6,625 nt of DNA from UBA10364 sp049611965 (GTDB lineage: Bacteria; Bacteroidota; Bacteroidia; Flavobacteriales; Schleiferiaceae). A model generated the notes under the pieces. That model was given only the letters and a program-made list of their open reading frames with translations. It was not told the DNA's origin and ran no database searches. Location: NCBI GenBank assembly GCA_049611965.1, contig JBMZBC010000045.1, positions 1-6,625 of the forward strand, written 5' to 3'. Shown piece after piece: positions 6,504 to 6,625 of this stretch. The position numbers were made by a program, and so were the translations under genes. Numbering within the stretch: the first letter of the stretch is position 1; the number at the start of each line of letters is the position of its first letter.

Positions 6504-6625
6504 TTACCAGCGTATGACGACTTCGCGGTCGGTCATTTCTATATAGCCTTCTTGGTCTAGGGTAGGCACGACTAATTGGCCCCCAGCCATAATCTCTGCA
6601 CCCTTTGGAATTTTAGTGCGCAGCG
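6504..6625 (-). CDS. C-terminal end of an unidentified protein (39 codons visible)
   Basis: On the - strand an open frame enters from the right edge and ends with TAA at 6506-6504. It reads LRTKIPKGAEIMAGG and then a hydrophobic/acidic alternating tail ending in EVVIRW. The other two frames of this strand stop early (within 4 and 18 codons), and the sequence looks like real protein: a beta-strand-rich tail with K/E/D-bearing turns. It lies 17 bases before SemiSWEET, so the two are probably one transcription unit. I do not recognise the family. Short beta-rich tails of this kind occur in, among others, glycoside hydrolases, which would suit a sugar transporter neighbour, but this is speculation. 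Confidence 0.65.
   Translation of the reverse strand, partial: LRTKIPKGAEIMAGGQLVVPTLDQEGYIEMTDREVVIRW

Noticed and set aside
1..6625. A hidden novel defence, mobile or CRISPR-like system
   Set aside because: Nearly all sequence is accounted for by recognisable genes; there are no repeat arrays, transposase motifs, tRNA-like folds or toxin-antitoxin-sized gene pairs.

Overview
The window looks like an ordinary chromosomal stretch from a Bacteroidota bacterium, most likely a Flavobacteriia-type or related marine/environmental lineage. The evidence is a TonB-dependent receptor with an N-terminal carboxypeptidase-regulatory-like domain, directly followed by a DUF4249 lipoprotein (a pairing known from Bacteroidota). 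Shine-Dalgarno sequences are absent before the visible starts, and there are candidate promoters of the Bacteroidota TTG/TTTG...TAnnTTTG type. The species cannot be fixed from this sequence.

Layout: (1) On the + strand, positions 1-1445 hold the C-terminal half of gcvP, the glycine decarboxylase P-protein of the glycine cleavage system; its 5' half lies outside the window. (2) A very strong GC-rich hairpin at 1467-1505, with T-runs on both sides, separates gcvP from the convergent - strand genes and probably terminates both directions. (3) On the - strand, 6139 down to 1524 is a tight three-gene cluster: TonB-dependent receptor (6139-3749), DUF4249 lipoprotein (3745-2777, 3-base gap), and a YbdG-type mechanosensitive channel (2777-1524, TAATG stop/start overlap). 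(4) Upstream, also on the - strand, is a SemiSWEET sugar transporter (6486-6229), preceded by the last 39 codons of an unidentified gene that enters from the right edge.

How they work together: the receptor and lipoprotein probably form an outer-membrane uptake or binding unit of unknown substrate. The YbdG channel sits in the inner membrane and contributes to the osmotic-shock response. It is placed as the last, translationally coupled cistron of this unit, but a perfect TAnnTTTG match inside the end of the DUF4249 gene suggests it may also have its own promoter. The 89-base gap before the receptor holds a candidate promoter whose elements lie in the arms of an imperfect inverted repeat. I see no mobile element, CRISPR array, tRNA, rRNA or clearly novel defence-type system. 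The most interesting points are the gene order receptor/lipoprotein/mechanosensitive channel and the regulatory DNA around it.
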